This document shows, one piece after another, positions 5,415-8,059 of a stretch of 8,059 nucleotides of DNA. The notes beneath the pieces were generated by a model. That model was not told the DNA's origin and searched no databases. It saw nothing but the letters and a program-made list of their open reading frames with translations. Positions within the stretch are counted from its first letter, which is position 1, and every line of letters starts with the position of its first letter. The stretch is from assembly GCA_020342025.1 (NCBI GenBank), contig CP070840.1:2850904-2858962 (forward strand), given 5' to 3'. Both the position numbers and the translations under genes were made by a program. The stretch comes from Deltaproteobacteria bacterium (GTDB lineage: Bacteria > Desulfobacterota > DSM-4660 > Desulfatiglandales > HGW-15).

Positions 5415-6668
5415 CTAAGACCTGATGGCGCCAGCCTCCTGATGGACCGGTTTTAATGATGCGGTCAATATCATACCTATGAGGCTCAGCGCCGCCAGGA
5501 TATAAAAGACGATCTGATAACTCGTGGTTACATCGAATAGGTGTCCTGCCAGCATGGGACCAATAGCCCCCCCTATCGTACTGCTGAAGATAACGATGCC
5601 AAAAATCAAGCCATGTGATCTGGTTCCAAATAGTCCGGCCACGAGCGGTGAACCCAAGGCAAAGAAACCCCCGTGTGCGAAACCATACAATGCAGCGAAC
5701 ACATAGAACATCCCTAATGTTTTGGCCAGTTGTAGCCACATGATTCCAACGAACAAGAACAGAAGGCAAATAAACAGTGCCCGCCTGTTACCGATCCTGT
5801 CCCCAGCACTTCCCATTAGAAACCTGCCAGCAATACTCACCCCACCAATCGTGGCCAGAATACTGGCCGCCCTGGTGGCCGTGATTCCAAGATCTATGGC
5901 ATGCTGGACAATGTGAAATAGGATGGTGTAGACACAAGCGAGAATCAGACAATAGACAGCACAAACGGTCCAGAACTGCCTGGTGTGAACGGTCTCCTGA
6001 AAGGACAATCCGCGCTCACTCGAATCCGTTTTGCTCACGCTTGCTTCTGTAGCATTATCAGCCAACTGTCCCTTCTTGGCCGGGTCGCGCACCAGGAATT
6101 GAGAGAGCAAAATAATAATTACAATGATGAGAAGACCCAGCACAGCAAAGGCGGTGCGCCAACCATGGGTGGTGATGAGATAGGTGACGAAAATGGGCAT
6201 AATCAACATGCCAACCCCTGTGCCCACTTTGATGAGGCCACTCATCGTTCCCCGCTTCTTTTCGAACCACCTGGCTATGGTGGATAGCATGATAACATCC
6301 ATACCGCTCAGGCCGACGCCAGCAATAAGACCATAGAACAGATAAAGCTGCCAAACCGCAGTGACGCTCGTCATTAGTAAATAGCCCAGTCCCAGAAAGA
6401 AGCCGCAGACTGTCATGATCAGCCGCGGTCCAAACCTGTCGTTTAGGCCACCCACAAAGATGCTGACAAGGCCGTGTACAAGAAAATTCATTGAGACCGC
6501 ACCCGAGATGGTGGCCCTCAGCCACCCAAACTCGGTGAGCAATGGGTTGAAGAATACGCCAAAACTGTTATTGATGCCCCAGGCCATGACTTGGATAAAG
6601 AAGGCAGCCGCAACAACCACATAGCCATAAAAAAATCCGGGTCTATTCAAGGGCACGAACTGGAACAT
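5415..6668 (-). CDS. Major facilitator superfamily transporter, OxlT/monocarboxylate (MCT)-like
   Basis: A 417-residue inner-membrane carrier with about 12 hydrophobic segments, the usual MFS size. Numbered from the ATG: RPGFFYGYVVVAAAFFIQVM opens TM1, and NNSFGVFFNPLLTEFGW precedes TM2, a typical opening for the OxlT/MCT group. Motif A of the first half is GGLNDRFGPRL; the second half has the matching GSAGDRIGNRR. A charged central loop of about 35 residues (RDPAKKGQLADNATEASVSK and on) divides the two halves. The substrate is probably a small organic anion by family, but nothing here identifies it. The start is uncertain: the ATG at 6668 directly abuts GGAG with no spacer, while a GTG at 6713 would add 15 polar residues and has no visible ribosome site. 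Upstream, TTGACT (6769-6764, minus) is a good -35 hexamer, but no good -10 follows at the right distance. It is divergent from the metallo-hydrolase gene and convergent with the exported-protein gene. Confidence 0.9.
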   Translation of the reverse strand: MFQFVPLNRPGFFYGYVVVAAAFFIQVMAWGINNSFGVFFNPLLTEFGWLRATISGAVSMNFLVHGLVSIFVGGLNDRFGPRLIMTVCGFFLGLGYLLMTSVTAVWQLYLFYGLIAGVGLSGMDVIMLSTIARWFEKKRGTMSGLIKVGTGVGMLIMPIFVTYLITTHGWRTAFAVLGLLIIVIIILLSQFLVRDPAKKGQLADNATEASVSKTDSSERGLSFQETVHTRQFWTVCAVYCLILACVYTILFHIVQHAIDLGITATRAASILATIGGVSIAGRFLMGSAGDRIGNRRALFICLLFLFVGIMWLQLAKTLGMFYVFAALYGFAHGGFFALGSPLVAGLFGTRSHGLIFGIVIFSSTIGGAIGPMLAGHLFDVTTSYQIVFYILAALSLIGMILTASLKPVHQEAGAIRS

Positions 6669-6812
6669 CTCCTTTTTATCTGGCGCTCCTCTCTGAACGG
6701 GATCGCGCCGCACGCAGCATTTACTGCGAATGTGTCACTTTACTTATTCGCAAGCAGCAAGAGAGTCAAGGGAATTACCCGAAAGATTCTCAGGTGTCCC
6801 CTTTGCCCATGC

Positions 6813-6839
6813 TTGACAGCCGGGGGGCATTTTTGTCAA
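6813..6839. repeat. TTGACA/TGTCAA inverted repeat between the divergent MFS and hydrolase genes
   Basis: TTGACA (6813-6818) and TGTCAA (6834-6839) are perfect inverted 6-mers separated by 15 bases, so each strand carries a consensus -35 hexamer. On the plus strand the best -10 is AATAGT (6838-6843), at a long 19-base spacing. On the minus strand no -10 is visible at 17 bases. The repeat could be overlapping promoter parts or an operator. Confidence 0.4.
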
Positions 6840-6883
6840 TAGTGAAAGTCTAGATCGGCTCATCGGAGCAAATTGGAGGTCGT

Positions 6884-7651
6884 ATGCTTGAAGTCATCTT
6901 TTTGGGCGTTGGTGAGGCCTTTGATGAAGCGCTTCCGAACACGTCCATTTTGATCCGTCACCAGGGGGGAGACCTTCCTGCCACATTCCTGCTGGATTGC
7001 GGCTATACCGCGCCACCCCCGTTCTGGAGGGAGAAAGCAGAAGTGAATATGCTGGATGGCATCTGGATTTCCCATTTTCACGCTGACCACTGCTTCGGAG
7101 TTCCAGCCCTCCTGGTCCGGTTTTGGGAGGAAGGACGTGACAAGGGACTAACGCTCTTGGGGCAAAAGGGGATAGAATCCTTCACCCGCAAATGCCTTGA
7201 TCTCGCCTATCCGGCCTTCTATGAGAGATTGACATTTCCACTCAGGTTCATAGAGTTGGAACCCGAGAAGAGAGTGGAGATCTTGGGTCTCAACTTTCGA
7301 ACGGCTGAAGCCGCCCATTCCCAGAGGAATCTCGCACTGAGAATTGATGTGGCGGGAAAGTCAATCTATTACAGCGGTGACGGAAAGCCTACGCCAGAGA
7401 GTATGGCCCTGGCACGGGACAGCGAATTCATCATCCATGAGGCCTTCCATATGGAAACGGAGATCCCGGGGCATGGAACCATCGCGGGCTCCATTGATAT
7501 GGCCAAAAGGTGTGAGGCGTTTCTTCTTGCCCTCGTGCATATACAAAGGGATGTGCGAGGGCCGGCCAAGGATAGGATTCATGAACTTAAAAGAATGTCC
7601 AGACCCGTGGATGTGATCATCCCAGAGCCGGGATTCAGGATGACCATTTAG
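6884..7651 (+). CDS. MBL-fold metallo-hydrolase, RNase Z-like
   Basis: A 255-residue metallo-beta-lactamase-fold enzyme, expected to be a cytoplasmic di-zinc hydrolase. The fold opens with LEVIFLGVGEAFDEALPNTS, as in the RNase Z/ElaC and arylsulfatase-like branch. The metal motif HFHADH (H64, H66, D68, H69) is complete. H145 (EAAHSQRNLALRI), D166 (IYYSGDGKPT) and H219 supply the remaining ligands. FIIHEAFHM (182-190), followed by PGHGT, resembles the HEAT region of RNase Z. About 255 residues is shorter than full RNase Z (about 300), and no flexible exosite arm is visible, so tRNA 3' processing should not be assumed; a phosphodiesterase or sulfatase-like role is equally possible. GGAGG (6875-6879) lies four bases before the ATG. 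It appears to be a single-gene unit, divergent from the MFS gene and convergent with the ATPase gene. Confidence 0.9.
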   Translation: MLEVIFLGVGEAFDEALPNTSILIRHQGGDLPATFLLDCGYTAPPPFWREKAEVNMLDGIWISHFHADHCFGVPALLVRFWEEGRDKGLTLLGQKGIESFTRKCLDLAYPAFYERLTFPLRFIELEPEKRVEILGLNFRTAEAAHSQRNLALRIDVAGKSIYYSGDGKPTPESMALARDSEFIIHEAFHMETEIPGHGTIAGSIDMAKRCEAFLLALVHIQRDVRGPAKDRIHELKRMSRPVDVIIPEPGFRMTI

Positions 7652-7707
7652 TCGTTTCAAAACCCCACCTGCTGTGCTCGTGGCATATTTAAGCATGCCC
7701 TCACTTC

Positions 7708-7724
7708 ACACCCCTGTGGGGTGT
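7708..7724. terminator. Hairpin in the convergent intergenic region
   Basis: ACACCCC-TGT-GGGGTGT is a perfect 7-bp GC-rich stem with a 3-base loop, 57 bases after the metallo-hydrolase stop. No T tract follows (AATCAG), so it is not a classical intrinsic terminator, but it is well placed to block 3' exonucleases or slow polymerase between convergent genes. Confidence 0.45.
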
Positions 7725-7733
7725 AATCAGAGC

Positions 7734-7751
7734 CGGGCTCCTTTGGGCCCG
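7734..7751. terminator. Second hairpin in the convergent intergenic region
   Basis: CGGGCTC-CTTT-GGGCCCG forms a 7-bp stem (one T-G pair) with a tetraloop, followed by AATTATTTACTC, a weak T-rich tail on the plus strand. It is the likelier terminator of the metallo-hydrolase gene. A third stem, GGGGC (7771-7775) with GCCCC (7786-7790), lies directly after the stop codon of the minus-strand ATPase gene and could end that transcript. Confidence 0.45.
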
Positions 7752-7790
7752 AATTATTTACTCAACGCAAGGGGCGCGATAGGAGGCCCC

Positions 7791-8059
7791 CTAACTTGGA
7801 GGAATGAAGCGTGCGGCACGAAGGCGGTTGATTGCCGCGGCGATCTCGAATTTGCGAGGACGGGCAAAGCTGCCCGGGTGCCTTTCGGAACGATGGAACG
7901 GGTCCAGGAGATCGAGTCCGTTCGCATCCAAGTAGACCTCAAGCTGATCCAGTATCTCTTTCAAGGGTTTCTTGCCATCCATGAACCGGCCGGCGGCAAG
8001 GTGAATGGCAAGTCCCACGGCACGGGTCTGACTGAAGTCCACCAGTTGCTCCACACCTC
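7791..8059 (-). CDS. Predicted ATPase of the ABC class, C-terminal fragment
   Basis: The frame is open to the right edge, so the start lies outside the window; 89 complete codons are visible, ending in TAG (7791-7793). The visible sequence, VEQLVDFSQTRAVGLAIHLA, then GRFMDGKKPLKEILDQLE, then YLDANGLDLLDPF and ARPRKFEIAAAINRLRAARF, matches my memory of the C-terminus of the PF09818/COG3044 'predicted ATPase of the ABC class'. In that family the nucleotide-binding motifs lie far upstream, so none can be checked here. The conserved PRxFEIAAAINRLR ending is the strongest clue. The cellular role of this family is poorly known. No frameshift or internal stop is seen in the visible part. Confidence 0.65.
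   Translation of the reverse strand, partial: GVEQLVDFSQTRAVGLAIHLAAGRFMDGKKPLKEILDQLEVYLDANGLDLLDPFHRSERHPGSFARPRKFEIAAAINRLRAARFIPPS

Noticed and set aside
6058..6525. A 155-codon minus-strand ORF in another frame of the MFS gene
   Set aside because: It overlaps the recognised transporter completely on the same strand and shows no membrane pattern or start signal of its own.
1464..6668. An oxalate pathway made of the CoA-transferase (Frc-like) and MFS (OxlT-like) genes
   Set aside because: They are about 2.7 kb apart, on opposite strands, with unrelated genes between and no oxalyl-CoA decarboxylase; family resemblance alone does not support it.

Overview
The window looks like chromosomal DNA of moderate GC content from an anaerobic bacterium, most likely a Desulfobacterota (deltaproteobacterial) member. 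This is inferred from gene content: a probable selenoprotein, a bactofilin behind a sigma-54-type promoter, a CaiB/BaiF CoA-transferase, an OxlT/MCT-like MFS carrier and a SYLF lipoprotein. No rRNA, tRNA, CRISPR array, insertion sequence or phage gene was seen.

Layout. Positions 1-1232 (minus) hold a GNAT acetyltransferase whose stop codon overlaps the start of an M20 metallopeptidase that runs off the left edge. A divergent spacer with a good sigma-70 promoter leads into a class III CoA-transferase (1464-2675, plus). Next come a short leader-like region and a SYLF (Ysc84-type) lipoprotein (2815-3522). After that lies a gene that ordinary ORF calling breaks apart: 3606-4124, read here as one 172-residue selenoprotein with three in-frame TGA codons. 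A 327-base noncoding stretch carrying a sigma-54-like promoter precedes a bactofilin (4452-4862) and a small exported basic protein (4922-5347). A strong hairpin terminator separates these from a convergent MFS transporter (5415-6668, minus). Divergent from it is an RNase Z-like metallo-hydrolase (6884-7651, plus). It converges on the C-terminal end of a predicted ABC-class ATPase (7791-8059, minus), which runs off the right edge.

The most interesting object is 3606-4124. Its N-terminal half is a heavy-metal-associated (HMA) domain in which both cysteines of the GMTCxxC metal site are TGA, giving GMT-U-AG-U-E. Its C-terminal half matches the CxC...CxC...NPxGxCC iron-sulfur half of CopZ-type metallochaperones, and the first Cys of the final CC pair is also TGA. 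Reading resumes in frame through the expected conserved tail to a TAG stop. Small hairpins with G-starting apical loops lie 20 nt after the third TGA, and 24 and 33 nt after the second and first, as expected for bacterial SECIS elements. Other genes here use TGA as a normal stop, so this is local recoding rather than a changed genetic code.

Apart from the GNAT/M20 pair, the genes look like small independent units rather than one pathway.
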